Assembly: GCF_011752565.1 (NCBI RefSeq)
Contig: NZ_VWXK01000028.1
Location: 1 to 64,000, forward strand
DNA length: 64,000 nt
Source: Pantoea sp. Ap-967
Lineage (GTDB): Bacteria; Pseudomonadota; Gammaproteobacteria; Pseudomonadales; Pseudomonadaceae
Reading direction: 5' to 3'
Within the stretch, counting starts at the first letter, position 1. Each line of letters opens with the position of its first letter. Positions 51,633 to 61,360 of the stretch are shown piece after piece. A model generated the notes under the pieces. The model saw only the letters and a program-made list of their open reading frames with translations. It had not been told where the DNA came from and made no database searches. Made by a program: the position numbers and the translations under genes.

Positions 51633-52516
51633 TGCAGGCCGGGCTACGCATCGATGTCGACACCTACCGCGGCACCCGTGAAGGTGTGCCGCGCTTGCTG
51701 GAGCTGCTGGACGAAGCGCAGGTGAAGGCAACGTTCTTCTTCAGTGTCGGCCCGGACAACATGGGCCGCCACCTGTGGCGCCTGGTGCGGCCACAGTTCC
51801 TGTGGAAGATGCTGCGCTCCAATGCGGCCGGGCTGTACGGCTGGGACATTCTGCTGGCCGGCACCGCCTGGCCCGGCAAGCCGATTGGCCGCGACCTCGG
51901 CCACCTGATGCGCCGCGCCCGCGAGGCCGGCCATGAGGTGGGCCTGCACGCCTGGGACCACCACGGCTGGCAGGCCAATGCCGGGCGCTGGACGGCGGCG
52001 CAGCTGGGCGAGCAGATCCGCCGTGGGGTCGACACCCTCAGCGACATCCTGGGGGCCAAGGTGGACTGCTCGGCCGCCGCCGGCTGGCGTGCCGACGAGC
52101 GGGTGATCGAGGCCAAGCAGGCGTTCGGCTTTCGCTACAACAGCGACTGCCGCGGCGCCAGCCTGTTCCGCCCGCGCCTGGCCGACGGCTCGCCGGGGGC
52201 GCCGCAAATACCGGTGGACTTGCCCACCTTCGACGAGGTGGTGGGCCCGCAGGTGGCCGCCGCCGACTTCAACGCCTTCATCCTGAGGCAGTTCCTGCCC
52301 CAGGCACTCAACGTCTACACCATTCACGCAGAGGTAGAAGGGATTCTGATGGCCGAGGATTTTCGCCAGTTGCTGGCCACTGCACGCCAGCAAGGCATCA
52401 CGTTCAAACCGCTGGGCGAGCTGTTGCCCGCCTCGCTCGACAGCTTGCCCGTTGCCTGCGTGCAACGCGGCACCCTCGGCGGCCGTGAAGGCTGGCTGGG
52501 AGTGCAAGGGGCATGA
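51632..52516 (+). CDS. arnD: 4-deoxy-4-formamido-L-arabinose-phosphoundecaprenol deformylase
   Basis: A 294-residue polysaccharide-deacetylase (NodB) fold protein: GLRIDVDTYRGTREGVPRLLELL contains the catalytic/metal Asp pair, VGLHAWDHHGWQ the metal histidines, SAAAGWRADE the substrate arginine. Removes the formyl group on the lipid-linked sugar. Starts on the TGATG junction with arnA. Confidence 0.95.
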   Translation: MQAGLRIDVDTYRGTREGVPRLLELLDEAQVKATFFFSVGPDNMGRHLWRLVRPQFLWKMLRSNAAGLYGWDILLAGTAWPGKPIGRDLGHLMRRAREAGHEVGLHAWDHHGWQANAGRWTAAQLGEQIRRGVDTLSDILGAKVDCSAAAGWRADERVIEAKQAFGFRYNSDCRGASLFRPRLADGSPGAPQIPVDLPTFDEVVGPQVAAADFNAFILRQFLPQALNVYTIHAEVEGILMAEDFRQLLATARQQGITFKPLGELLPASLDSLPVACVQRGTLGGREGWLGVQGA

Positions 52517-54162
52517 GCAAACGCTGGACGCTACCGTTGCTGCTGGGCCTGTTCGTGCTTGCCTACCTGCTGCCGTTGGGCAGCCATGGCTTGTGGATTC
52601 CCGATGAAACCCGCTATGCGCAAATCAGCCAGGAAATGCTGCTGACCGGCGACTGGATCTCGCCGCACTTCATGGGCCTGCGCTACTTCGAAAAACCCAT
52701 CGCCGGCTACTGGATGATTGCCCTTGGCCAAGGCGTGTTCGGCCAGAACCTGTTCGGTGCGCGCTTCGCCTCGGCGCTGGCCACAGGCTTGAGCGTGCTG
52801 CTGTGCTACGTGGTGGCACGGCGGCTGTGGAACGACCCACGCAAGAGCCTGGCCAGCGCCCTGCTGTACATGAGCTTCGTGATGGTTGCAGGCCAAGCCG
52901 GCTACGCCAACCTCGACCCGCAGTTCACCTTGTGGGTCAACCTCAGCCTGGTGGCCCTGTGGTTCGCCCTGACCAGCCACGGCGGCGGCCAGCGCCTGGC
53001 CGCCTGGGCCGTGCTGGGGCTGGCCTGTGGCATGGGCTTCATGACCAAGGGCTTTCTCGCCTGGGCCTTGCCGGTGCTGATCGCCCTGCCGTGGATGCTG
53101 TGGCAGAAACGCTGGCGCGAGCTGCTGGTATACGGCCCGCTGGCCATCGCCGTGGCGGTGCTGGTGAGCCTGCCCTGGGTGCTGGCCGTGCACGCCCAGG
53201 AACCGGACTACTGGCGGTTCTTCTTCTGGCATGAGCACATCCGCCGCTTTGCCGGGGAAGATGCCCAGCATGCTGCGCCCTGGTGGTTCTACTTGCCACT
53301 GCTGGTGGCATTCAGCCTGCCCTGGGCCGGGCTGCTGCCCACGGCGCTGAAACAGGCCTGGCACAGCCGCGCCCAGGCCAGCATCGGCTTCCTGCTGCTG
53401 TGGCTGCTGATGCCGCTGCTGTTCTTCAGCCTGAGCAAAGGCAAGCTGCCGACCTACATCCTGCCCTGCCTGCTGCCCCTGGCCCTGCTGTTGGGCCACG
53501 CCCTGGGCGAGCGTTTGCACGCGCAGCAAGGCCGTGCCTTGGGCCTCAACGGTTGGCTCAATGTCGCGCTGGGGGCGGTTGCCCTGGTCGCCCTGGCCTG
53601 GCTGCAGCTGAAAAAACCGGTGTACGAGCACGAACTGCCCAGCCTGTTGTGGCTGTGCGTGGGCCTGGCCGGCTGGCTGGTCAGCAGCCTGGCCCAGGCG
53701 CTGTCGCCGCTGCGCTGCTGGGCCGCGCCGGCGCTGGGCAGCCTGCTTTTGGTCGGCCTGCTGCCGGCGGCACTGCCCAAGGCGGTGGAGGCCAGCAAAA
53801 CCCCCGACCAGTTCGTGCTGCAACACCAGGGCGAGCTGGCCGGCGCCACCTACCTGATGAGCAACGACCTGGGCGCGGCGTCGGCACTGGCCTGGCGCCT
53901 CAAGCGCAACGACGTGACGCTGATCAACACCATCGGCGAACTGAAATATGGCCTGGCCTATCCTGAGGCAGCCGCACGCCACGTCGCCAGCGAACAGCTG
54001 CGGCAATGGGTGGCCGATGCCCGCCGAAACGGTTCGGTCGCAGTGCTCATGCGTGTGAAGGACAAAGATGATCGCCATGATCTCGACTTGCTGCCAGACG
54101 ATGGCACGCGCTATCAGCAAGGCAACTTGGTGATCGTGATACTTCCAGGAGCTGCGCCATGA
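52513..54162 (+). CDS. arnT: Lipid A L-Ara4N transferase
   Basis: A 549-residue membrane transferase in the standard place of the operon. GLWIPDETRYAQISQEMLL, YFEKPIAGYWM, and PDYWRFFFWHEHIRRF are the conserved periplasmic loops. Highly similar to the gene at 43845 but without its N-terminal extension. Transfers Ara4N from undecaprenyl phosphate to lipid A phosphate, giving polymyxin/cationic-peptide tolerance. Overlaps arnD and arnE. Confidence 0.96.
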   Translation: MSKRWTLPLLLGLFVLAYLLPLGSHGLWIPDETRYAQISQEMLLTGDWISPHFMGLRYFEKPIAGYWMIALGQGVFGQNLFGARFASALATGLSVLLCYVVARRLWNDPRKSLASALLYMSFVMVAGQAGYANLDPQFTLWVNLSLVALWFALTSHGGGQRLAAWAVLGLACGMGFMTKGFLAWALPVLIALPWMLWQKRWRELLVYGPLAIAVAVLVSLPWVLAVHAQEPDYWRFFFWHEHIRRFAGEDAQHAAPWWFYLPLLVAFSLPWAGLLPTALKQAWHSRAQASIGFLLLWLLMPLLFFSLSKGKLPTYILPCLLPLALLLGHALGERLHAQQGRALGLNGWLNVALGAVALVALAWLQLKKPVYEHELPSLLWLCVGLAGWLVSSLAQALSPLRCWAAPALGSLLLVGLLPAALPKAVEASKTPDQFVLQHQGELAGATYLMSNDLGAASALAWRLKRNDVTLINTIGELKYGLAYPEAAARHVASEQLRQWVADARRNGSVAVLMRVKDKDDRHDLDLLPDDGTRYQQGNLVIVILPGAAP

Positions 54163-54503
54163 GTTGGCTGTTGCTGCTCAGTGCCTGCCTGCTGACCTGC
54201 CTGGGCCAGGTGGCGCAGAAATTCGCCGTGGAAAGCTGGCGTGCCCAGCCCAGCGGCTGGGCCGGCAAACTGCGCTCGCCATGGCTGTGGCTGGCCCTCG
54301 CCGCACTCGGCAGCGGCCTGCTGGTGTGGCTGCTGGTGCTGCAGCGCATGGAGGTCGGCATCGCCTACCCGATGCTCAGCCTGAATTTCGTGCTGGTCAC
54401 CCTGATTGCCCGCTTCGCCTTCCATGAGCCGGTGGACCGCCGCCACTGGCTGGGCGTGGCGCTGGTGATTGCCGGCGTGGCCTTGCTGGGGCAACAGGCA
54501 TGA
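54159..54503 (+). CDS. arnE: ArnE subunit of the undecaprenyl-P-Ara4N flippase
   Basis: A 114-residue, four-helix EamA/SMR-like half-transporter with GLGVAYPMLSL-type motif (MEVGIAYPMLSLNFVLVTLIA). Pairs with ArnF to flip the lipid-linked sugar to the periplasmic face. ATGA overlaps on both sides. Confidence 0.92.
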   Translation: MSWLLLLSACLLTCLGQVAQKFAVESWRAQPSGWAGKLRSPWLWLALAALGSGLLVWLLVLQRMEVGIAYPMLSLNFVLVTLIARFAFHEPVDRRHWLGVALVIAGVALLGQQA

Positions 54504-54913
54504 ACCCGCGCCTGGGCATCACCTACGCCCTGGGCAGCGTGCTGCTGGTAAGCAGCGCGCAGCTGGCCATGCGCTGGAGCATGACCCGCTTGCCGCAACC
54601 TTGCGCGTGGCTTTCAGCGCTGATGGGCAACGGCGTCGATGCCCTGCCGCTGGCCGTGGTGCTGGCGGCGATCGGCGCCTATGGCCTGTCGATGCTCTGC
54701 TGGCTGCTGGCCCTGCGTGACCTGCCGTTGGGCCGGGCCTATTCGCTGCTGAGCCTGAGCTACGCCCTGGTCTACCTGCTGGCGGCCAGCCTGCCGCTGT
54801 TCGACGAACATTTCAGCCTTGGCAAAACAGCCGGCGTGGCCTTGGTCATGCTCGGCGTCATCACCATCAATTCCCGTCCGGCCCGTGCGCCCGCGTTCAG
54901 GAGTGCTCCATGA
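54500..54913 (+). CDS. arnF: ArnF subunit of the undecaprenyl-P-Ara4N flippase
   Basis: A 137-residue four-helix partner of ArnE: LPLGRAYSLLSLSYALVYLLA is the family motif. Longer first loop than ArnE. Overlaps arnE and ugd by four bases. Confidence 0.92.
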   Translation: MNPRLGITYALGSVLLVSSAQLAMRWSMTRLPQPCAWLSALMGNGVDALPLAVVLAAIGAYGLSMLCWLLALRDLPLGRAYSLLSLSYALVYLLAASLPLFDEHFSLGKTAGVALVMLGVITINSRPARAPAFRSAP

Positions 54914-56283
54914 AAATCACAGTGTTTGGCAGCGGATATGTCGGCCTGGTGCAAGCTGCGGTATTGGCCGAGGTCGGCCACGATGTCGTCTGCATGGATG
55001 TTGACCAGAAGAAGGTCGATTTGCTGCGCGAAGGCCATGTCAGCATCTTCGAACCGGGCCTGTCGAGCCTGGTGCGCGAAGGCCTGGATGGCGGCCGTCT
55101 GCACTTCACCACCGATGAACAGCTGGCCGTGGAACACGGCCGGGTGGCCTTCATCGCCGTCGGCACGCCGTCCTGCGAGGATGGCTCGGCCGACCTCAAG
55201 TATGTGATGTCGGTGGGCGATGCGGTGGCCCGCCATCGCCAGCAACCGCTGATCCTGGTGGAAAAATCCACCGTGCCAGTGGGCACCGGCGACAAGCTGC
55301 GCGCCCATATCGATACGGCCCTGGCAGGCCGCGCGCTGCGCATCGATATCGTGTCCAACCCAGAATTTCTCAAGGAAGGCTCGGCCGTGGCCGACTGCCG
55401 CCGCCCCGACCGTATCGTCATCGGCTGCGACGGTGAAGACGTGCGCGACGTGATGCGCGACCTTTACGCGCCGTTCAACCGCAACCACGACCGCATCATG
55501 TTCATGGACCTGCGCAGCGCCGAGCTGACCAAGTACGCCGCCAACTGCATGCTTGCCACCAAGATCAGCTTCATCAACCAGATCGCCGAACTTGCCGAAC
55601 ACCTGGGCGCCGATATCGAGTCGGTACGCCAGGGCATCGGGGCCGACACTCGCATCGGCTACCACTTCATCTACCCAGGCTGCGGCTACGGCGGCTCGTG
55701 CTTCCCCAAAGACATGCGCGCACTGATCCACAGCGCCGAGCAGGCCCATTGCTCCAGCGACCTGCTGCAGGCGGTCGAGGCCATCAACGAGCGGCAGAAG
55801 CACAAGCTGTTCGAACGGATCAAGGCGTTCTACAAAGGCAGCCTGCGCGGCAAGACCTTCGCCGTCTGGGGCCTGGCGTTCAAGCCCAACACCGACGACA
55901 TGCGCGATGCCCCAAGCCGCGTGCTGCTCGAATCGCTGTGGGCTGCCGGCGCCAGCGTGCGCGCGTTCGACCCGGAGGCCATGCAGGAAACCCAGCACCT
56001 GTACCCCAACGAAGAAAAGCTGATGCTGATGGGCACGCCGGAATCGGTGCTGTCCGGTGCCGATGCGCTGATCATCTGCACCGAGTGGCAGCAGTTCAAG
56101 GCCCCGGACTTCGAGCTGATCCAGCAGCGCCTGAAGGCCCCGGTGATCTTCGACGGGCGCAACCTGTACGATGCCGAGCGCCTGGCGCGAAAAGGCTTCA
56201 AATACTTCCCGATTGGCCGCGGCGACTCTTGCCAGCTGCCAGTGGCACCGCACCTGCCGCGCCGCCGGTCTAAAGCAGCCTGA
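54910..56283 (+). CDS. ugd: UDP-glucose 6-dehydrogenase
   Basis: A 457-residue enzyme that oxidises UDP-glucose twice to UDP-glucuronate, the substrate of ArnA. Rossmann start MKITVFGSGYVGLVQAAVLAE, catalytic cysteine in GCGYGGSCFPKDMRAL (near residue 263) and the C-terminal UDP-binding ALIICTEWQQFKAPDFE. Having it inside the arn operon makes the pathway self-contained from UDP-glucose. Ends in TGATG with the next gene. Confidence 0.96.
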   Translation: MKITVFGSGYVGLVQAAVLAEVGHDVVCMDVDQKKVDLLREGHVSIFEPGLSSLVREGLDGGRLHFTTDEQLAVEHGRVAFIAVGTPSCEDGSADLKYVMSVGDAVARHRQQPLILVEKSTVPVGTGDKLRAHIDTALAGRALRIDIVSNPEFLKEGSAVADCRRPDRIVIGCDGEDVRDVMRDLYAPFNRNHDRIMFMDLRSAELTKYAANCMLATKISFINQIAELAEHLGADIESVRQGIGADTRIGYHFIYPGCGYGGSCFPKDMRALIHSAEQAHCSSDLLQAVEAINERQKHKLFERIKAFYKGSLRGKTFAVWGLAFKPNTDDMRDAPSRVLLESLWAAGASVRAFDPEAMQETQHLYPNEEKLMLMGTPESVLSGADALIICTEWQQFKAPDFELIQQRLKAPVIFDGRNLYDAERLARKGFKYFPIGRGDSCQLPVAPHLPRRRSKAA

Positions 56284-57875
56284 TGCCCTTGCCCCTCACC
56301 GTGCGCCGGCAGTCCCTGGTTGCAGGGCTGCTGGCGCTGCTGCTGTTCTGCGCCGGCGCCCAGGGGCTGGCGCCCATCGGCTTCGACTCGCGCTTCGTGC
56401 TGTTCGCCCAGGAGATGCTGCGCCATGGGCCAACGGTGTTCCCTACCACCTACGGGCAGCCGTATGCCGACTACACGGCGCTCTCGACCCTGTTCATCTG
56501 GCTGCTGTCGCTGCCCATGGGCGCCGTCGACAGCCTTGGCGCCTGGCTGCCCAGCGCCTTCGCTGGCGCAGTGATCGTCACCTTGATGTACCGGCTGCTG
56601 GCGCCCTTCTCGCTGCGCTGGGCTTGGGCCAGTATCGTGATGCTGGTGCTGACCGCCACGTTTGTCAGCGAAGTGCGGGCCGTGTCCCAGGACCTGATGC
56701 TGGCGGCCGTGGCGTTCGCCGTGTTCTACCTGGGTTATGCCCACGACCACCACGGCGCCGGGCGGCGCTGGCCGTTGCTGTTCGCGTTGTTGCTGCTGGG
56801 CTTTGGCATTCGCGGGCCGATCGGGCTGGTGGTGCCGACGGGCATGCTGTGCAGCTACTACCTGCTGGCTGGGCAATGGCGGCGCATGCTGGTGTTCGGG
56901 GTGCTGGCCAGCGTGCTGCTGGCGCTGTGTGTAGGGCTGTTGCTGTGGCTGGCCAAGGCCAGTGGTGGGCAAGCGTTTCTGGACGATGTGATTCGCATGC
57001 AGTTCATGGGGCGCATGGACGGCAGCGAGGGGGCCAGCAGTGCGCTGTTCTACTTCAGCAGTTCGCTGGGCAACTATGCCCTTGCCTACCCGCTGGCGTT
57101 GCTGGTGCTGATCGCCGCCGGGCTTGCCCAGGCAAGGCTGCAGGGGCCGGCATTGCGGCTGGTGGTGTACTGCGCGGCGGCGGGGTTGCTGGTGATGCTC
57201 GGGCTGTCGATTCCGTTGGCCAAGAAGGCACGCTATGTACTGCCGATGCTGCCGATGGCGGCAATCATCGCAGCCTACCCGTTCCAGGTGGCCCAGGGGC
57301 GGTTGTTCGCCTGGCTGCGCGGGCTGATTCAGGCACTGTGGCTGGTGTTGCCAGGCGTGCTGATGATCGCCCTGCTGGTTGCCCATCGCCGTTACGCCGG
57401 GCAACTGGGTTCGATCAGCGTGCCGGTCGCGGTGCTGGCGGCCTTGCAGTTGTTGGCCGTGTCCCGGCTCTGCTGGCCACGCAGGCGGGCCGAGGTGCTG
57501 GCCGGCTGCGCGGTGCTGGCGGTGTGGCTGGTGTACGTGGCGGTGTTCGAGCCGGTGCAGCGGCGGCTGTATGATACGCGCGCATTCACCCAGGCGGTGA
57601 TGGCGCAAGTGGCCCAGCAGCCGGCGCCGCTGGTGCTGCACCGGCTGGGGCAGGACGCCAAGGCCATCAAGTTCATGGTCAATGTCGACCACGACCTGCA
57701 ACCGCTGTTCACTGAAACGCCCGCGCAGTTGCAGGCCTTGCAGAGGCCGGCCTGGGTCATCATGACGCGGCAGGACTTCCAGGCGTTGCAGGGCTCGGCG
57801 CCGGGCGCGCTGGAGCCACGCCTGGGTGGGCGGTTTGACAACGACGACTATGTGCTGCTGCGCCGTGCGCCGTGA
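56283..57875 (+). CDS. GT39/PMT-family membrane glycosyltransferase at the end of the arn operon
   Basis: 530 residues, ~12 helices. The first loop reads APIGFDSRFVLFAQEMLRHGPTVFP and TYGQPYADYTALSTLFIWLL: a single acidic residue where ArnT has its DE pair, so substrate or mechanism may differ. It begins on the ugd stop (TGATG), so it is co-translated with the arn genes although it is not part of the standard operon. Confidence 0.75.
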   Translation: MPLPLTVRRQSLVAGLLALLLFCAGAQGLAPIGFDSRFVLFAQEMLRHGPTVFPTTYGQPYADYTALSTLFIWLLSLPMGAVDSLGAWLPSAFAGAVIVTLMYRLLAPFSLRWAWASIVMLVLTATFVSEVRAVSQDLMLAAVAFAVFYLGYAHDHHGAGRRWPLLFALLLLGFGIRGPIGLVVPTGMLCSYYLLAGQWRRMLVFGVLASVLLALCVGLLLWLAKASGGQAFLDDVIRMQFMGRMDGSEGASSALFYFSSSLGNYALAYPLALLVLIAAGLAQARLQGPALRLVVYCAAAGLLVMLGLSIPLAKKARYVLPMLPMAAIIAAYPFQVAQGRLFAWLRGLIQALWLVLPGVLMIALLVAHRRYAGQLGSISVPVAVLAALQLLAVSRLCWPRRRAEVLAGCAVLAVWLVYVAVFEPVQRRLYDTRAFTQAVMAQVAQQPAPLVLHRLGQDAKAIKFMVNVDHDLQPLFTETPAQLQALQRPAWVIMTRQDFQALQGSAPGALEPRLGGRFDNDDYVLLRRAP

Positions 57876-58007
57876 CGCCTTGCGGGGCTGCGCACGGGGT
57901 AGAAGTGAACGTTTCGGGCGCAAGGCACTCCATGTATCGCACCTGTGCCGAGCCAGGCCCCAGGTGAGGGAAATGAATCCCGCGAACCTTCCATGGAGCA
58001 GGAAGTG

Positions 58008-58199
58008 ATGAGCGTTACCTTGAGATGCCTGAAATGCGACGGGCAGGACCTGGTCAAGCCCGTGCGGCTGCACCGCAAGTCCATCCTTACCTGCCGGACG
58101 TGTAACGCCATCGCCCTGTATGGCGACCTGCTGGAGGCCTCGGGCCGGCGCCTGATGGCCGACCTGCAAGAGCAGTTGGCTTCGATGCGGGCGGGCTAG
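58008..58199 (+). CDS. Small zinc-ribbon protein
   Basis: 63 residues (ATG 58008; ATG 57993 would add five). CLKC and CRTC form a four-cysteine zinc ribbon in the first 35 residues (LRCLKCDGQDLVKPVRLHRKSILTCRTCNAIAL), then a helical tail. An AGGAAG site is close to ATG 58008. Function unknown; ends 10 bp before the convergent kinase gene. Confidence 0.72.
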   Translation: MSVTLRCLKCDGQDLVKPVRLHRKSILTCRTCNAIALYGDLLEASGRRLMADLQEQLASMRAG

Positions 58200-58209
58200 C
58201 CAGCCTGGC

Positions 58210-59760
58210 CTAGAGCCTGAAGCGCACGTGAATGCAGCTTTTGCCCTCCAGCCGGTCGATGGTCACCGCGGCGCTGCCATAACCTGAATAGCTGTTCACC
58301 AGGCGCATGCCCAGGCCGGTGCCAGTGGGCTTGGGGTAGCTGTCGGGAAACCCGTCGCCCTCGTCCTTCACCGTCAGCAGCACATGGTCCTGTGCATGCT
58401 TGACCGCCACCTCCACGGTGCCCTTGCCGTACTTCAACGCGTTGGTGATGAGCTCGGAGATCACCAACCCCAAGGGTGCCATGCGCTCGAGCGGCAGCAC
58501 GAAGTCGTCGGTTTCGAGCAGGATCTTGCGGTCAGCCAGGGCCTTGCCGAGGTCGCCCAGCAAGGCATTCAGATAATCCCCAGCCGACACCGTGTCGTGC
58601 TCGGCAATGTGATACAGCCGCTCATGCACGCTGGCGATGGTGACCACGCGCCCTGCGGCCGTTTCCAGTTGCAACTTCACCGCCGCGTCCGGGCTGAGGT
58701 TCGCTTGCAGCAACAACAGGGTATTGACCAGGTGCAGGCTGTTCTTGACCCGGTGATGGATCTCTTCCAGGTGCAGGTCGCTGGCACTTTGCCGGGAGTT
58801 CTGCGCTTCGATCAGCGACAGCAACTGGGCTTCGTACTGATGGCGCTCGGTGATGTCCCTGGACACCGCGATCACCCGTTCGATCTGGCCGTCGGCGCCC
58901 AGAATCGGCGCGACGGTCACATCCCACCACCTGGGCTCATCGGGCGCTGTGGGGAAGTACGCTTCGAACCTGGCGGTTTCACCGCCGGTTACCTTGCCCA
59001 TGGCCTGGGCCACCAGCGAGCGGGACTCATCCGGCCAGAGTTCGGGCCAGCGTTGGCCCTTGACTTCGGCCAGGGCCGGCAGGTGCATCAGCTCAAGCCC
59101 CTTTTCGTTCATGAATTCGATTTCGCCGCTGAGCGCGAGGATTTTCACGCAATCGGGGCTGGCGTTCAGAATGCTTTCGGAATATGGGTCGGGGCGAGGC
59201 GTCTCGTTGCCGGCGGCAATGCGTTCCAGTGCCAGGGAGATGACGTTGGCGATGCCCTCCAGGAACACCAGGTCGCTTTCGACGAAATCCTCACCGTCAC
59301 TGCTGTCGGCCTCTAGTACGCCAAAGGGGCCAAGCGCGCCACGAATAGGCACGTTGATGGCCCGCTCGATACCGTATTTTTTCAGCAAGTCCGGGGTGCG
59401 AAAGCGCTCTTCCATCCCCAAATGGTTGGATAACACCGGGCGAAAGGTGGACAGCGCGTACCCCGCCGGGCTGGCAATGTCACCGCCCACGGTGGCATGG
59501 CCGATGTCCGAGGCGTCCCAGCCCACACCGTGCGTCAGCACATAGGCTTCGCTGTCTGCCAGTGGCTGCAGCACTTTGGAGAAACGGGTCTGCATGCCCT
59601 CGGCCACCACCCTGCATGCCTGCGAAAGCAGTGCATCGAGGTCATCGACCTTGAGCGACATCACGCCAAACTCGACCACCAGCTCATGCTGGCGGTGCAG
59701 CCGGGCGTGGGACTTTTTCATCGCAGCCCGGATGGTTTCGTCCGGTGGTAGTTGTTGCAT
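58210..59760 (-). CDS. Cytoplasmic sensor histidine kinase (GAF-PAS-HisKA_2)
   Basis: 516 residues, no transmembrane segments. GAF-like domain ~35-185 (INVPIRGALGPFGVLEADSSDGEDF), PAS domain ~205-320 (ILNASPDCVKILALSGEIEFMNEKG ... AVSRDITERHQYEAQLL), then the HisKA_2 phosphoacceptor EIHHRVKNSLHLVNTLLLLQ and an ATPase domain with N box ELITNALKYG and G boxes DEGDGFP and GTGLGMRLV. No response regulator is next to it, so the partner is unlinked. ATG 59760 chosen for its GGAG site. Confidence 0.9.
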   Translation of the reverse strand: MQQLPPDETIRAAMKKSHARLHRQHELVVEFGVMSLKVDDLDALLSQACRVVAEGMQTRFSKVLQPLADSEAYVLTHGVGWDASDIGHATVGGDIASPAGYALSTFRPVLSNHLGMEERFRTPDLLKKYGIERAINVPIRGALGPFGVLEADSSDGEDFVESDLVFLEGIANVISLALERIAAGNETPRPDPYSESILNASPDCVKILALSGEIEFMNEKGLELMHLPALAEVKGQRWPELWPDESRSLVAQAMGKVTGGETARFEAYFPTAPDEPRWWDVTVAPILGADGQIERVIAVSRDITERHQYEAQLLSLIEAQNSRQSASDLHLEEIHHRVKNSLHLVNTLLLLQANLSPDAAVKLQLETAAGRVVTIASVHERLYHIAEHDTVSAGDYLNALLGDLGKALADRKILLETDDFVLPLERMAPLGLVISELITNALKYGKGTVEVAVKHAQDHVLLTVKDEGDGFPDSYPKPTGTGLGMRLVNSYSGYGSAAVTIDRLEGKSCIHVRFRL

Positions 59761-59966
59761 AGGAACTCCATCAGATGGCGACAGGGCAACCAGCAGCCCA
59801 CACTGCCCCACCAACGTTTCGCCGGTAGCCTTGGAACCTTAGCCGTTATTCGCAACCGGTGCCTGCGCTGGCAGACTGGGGGCGCTACCATTGGGCATAG
59901 TTTACGGGCAACCGCAACGACGCGGTGTTTCAAGGATTGGCTATCGCACGTTCACGAGGGGATTTC

Positions 59967-60974
59967 ATGCCGCATCACGCTTTGCGCTCGCTGGCCCGTA
60001 CCCTGCTTCTGCTGCTCGCCAGCCTGCTGGCCCTGCCGGCCTTGGCCGCGCCGCAAACGCTACGCCTGGGGCAAGCCACGCATTACCACTTCCTGGCCTT
60101 CGCCAACCATGACCTGCAGCAGGCCAGCCTGCCCGTACAGCGCGCGGTGGTGCTGTTGCACGGCGTGCAGCGCAACGCTGACGACTACTTCGCCAGCGGC
60201 CAGCACCTGCTGCAGAACGCCGGGTTGAGCGCTGACGACACCTTGCTGCTGGCGCCGAACTTTCTCACGCCCCGGGATCGCCGCGCCGGCGACGACATGC
60301 CGCTGTGGGCCAAGGACAAGTGGATGCACGGCACCGCCTCGCAGGACGGCCGGGTGGGGATCGCCGGTTTTACCGTGCTCGATGACCTGCTGGCCTACCT
60401 TGGCAACCGCGAGCACTTTCCGGCGCTCAAGGAAATCGTGTTGATCGGCCATTCGGCCGGGGGCCAGCTGCTGCAGCGCTACGCCCTGCTGGGCGCGGGC
60501 TCGGTTGGGCGTGGTATTGCGCTGCGCTATGTGATTTCCAGCCCGTCGTCCTACCTGTATGTCGACGGCAATCGTTGGCAGAACGGTGCCTTCAAACCGG
60601 TGCCTGCGGGCCAGTGCCCAGGCTACAACCAGTACCGCTATGGCCTGGAACAGGCGCCGCCTTACTTCGTTCAGCAGAACCTCGACGCCAGGCAGCTGTT
60701 CAAGCGCTATGCGGCGCGTGAGGTCACCTACATGGTCGGCGCCCGCGACAATAATCCCGAAAGCCGGGTAATGGACCGAAGCTGCGGCGCGGCCTTGCAG
60801 GGCGCCAACCGGGTGGAGCGACAGCTGGGTTACCTGCGCTATGAAGCCTTTTTGGCAAAGCAGTGGCGCATTGCCGTTCACCATCGGCACTTTCAGGTGA
60901 GCCAGGTCGGCCACGATGAGGCCCGCCTGTTTGCCGCCAAAAGCGTGGCCCGGCGGTTGTTCCCTGCACATTGA
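59967..60974 (+). CDS. Secreted alpha/beta-hydrolase
   Basis: 335 residues. Signal peptide (LLLLLASLLALPALA), then VVLLHGVQRNADDYF (oxyanion region) and the nucleophile elbow IGHSAGGQLLQRY. The C-terminal VGHDEARLF holds the likely catalytic histidine. Resembles cutinase/PHB-depolymerase-like exported esterases. ATG 59967 has a GAGGGG site. Substrate unknown. Confidence 0.82.
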   Translation: MPHHALRSLARTLLLLLASLLALPALAAPQTLRLGQATHYHFLAFANHDLQQASLPVQRAVVLLHGVQRNADDYFASGQHLLQNAGLSADDTLLLAPNFLTPRDRRAGDDMPLWAKDKWMHGTASQDGRVGIAGFTVLDDLLAYLGNREHFPALKEIVLIGHSAGGQLLQRYALLGAGSVGRGIALRYVISSPSSYLYVDGNRWQNGAFKPVPAGQCPGYNQYRYGLEQAPPYFVQQNLDARQLFKRYAAREVTYMVGARDNNPESRVMDRSCGAALQGANRVERQLGYLRYEAFLAKQWRIAVHHRHFQVSQVGHDEARLFAAKSVARRLFPAH

Positions 60975-61048
60975 GTGTGTTCACGGCGCCTTGGCGTTAC
61001 CATGGTGCAATCGTGATGAATATCGAGCCAAAAGCCCGGGAGTGCTGG

Positions 61049-61216
61049 ATGCAGAAGCTGTTGTTACCTGTCGCCATCTTTGTGAGTGTGATCGTTGTGG
61101 GCAAAGTGTGCGAACACTTCGGGCTGAGTACGAACGTGAAGTTCGGCCTGGTTTGCGTGGTTGCGTTCGTTGTTCAGATCGGGGTTAGCCGGTATCAGCG
61201 GTCGCGTCAGGCTTAA
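61049..61216 (+). CDS. Small membrane protein (55 aa)
   Basis: 55 residues with two transmembrane helices (LLLPVAIFVSVIVVGKVC and VKFGLVCVVAFVVQIGV) joined by a short polar turn. ATG 61049 is preferred because GGGAG lies six bases upstream; ATG 61016 would add an unconserved head. Unknown function. Confidence 0.65.
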   Translation: MQKLLLPVAIFVSVIVVGKVCEHFGLSTNVKFGLVCVVAFVVQIGVSRYQRSRQA

Positions 61217-61360
61217 CGTCTAACACACAGGGCGCGCGCACCCTTGGCGCACCGGTTGTAATCTGTGTCGAAAAATCAGAATTTTTCCCTTTGTTGTAGT
61301 CCATTTCCCAAAGATACTGTTGCCGCTTGTTTTCCGTTACGGGTGTTCTGCTGAGGCTCT

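Noticed and set aside
55830..58169. 779-codon open frame antisense to ugd and the GT39 gene
   Set aside because: Low-complexity H/Q/R-rich translation opposite two clear genes.
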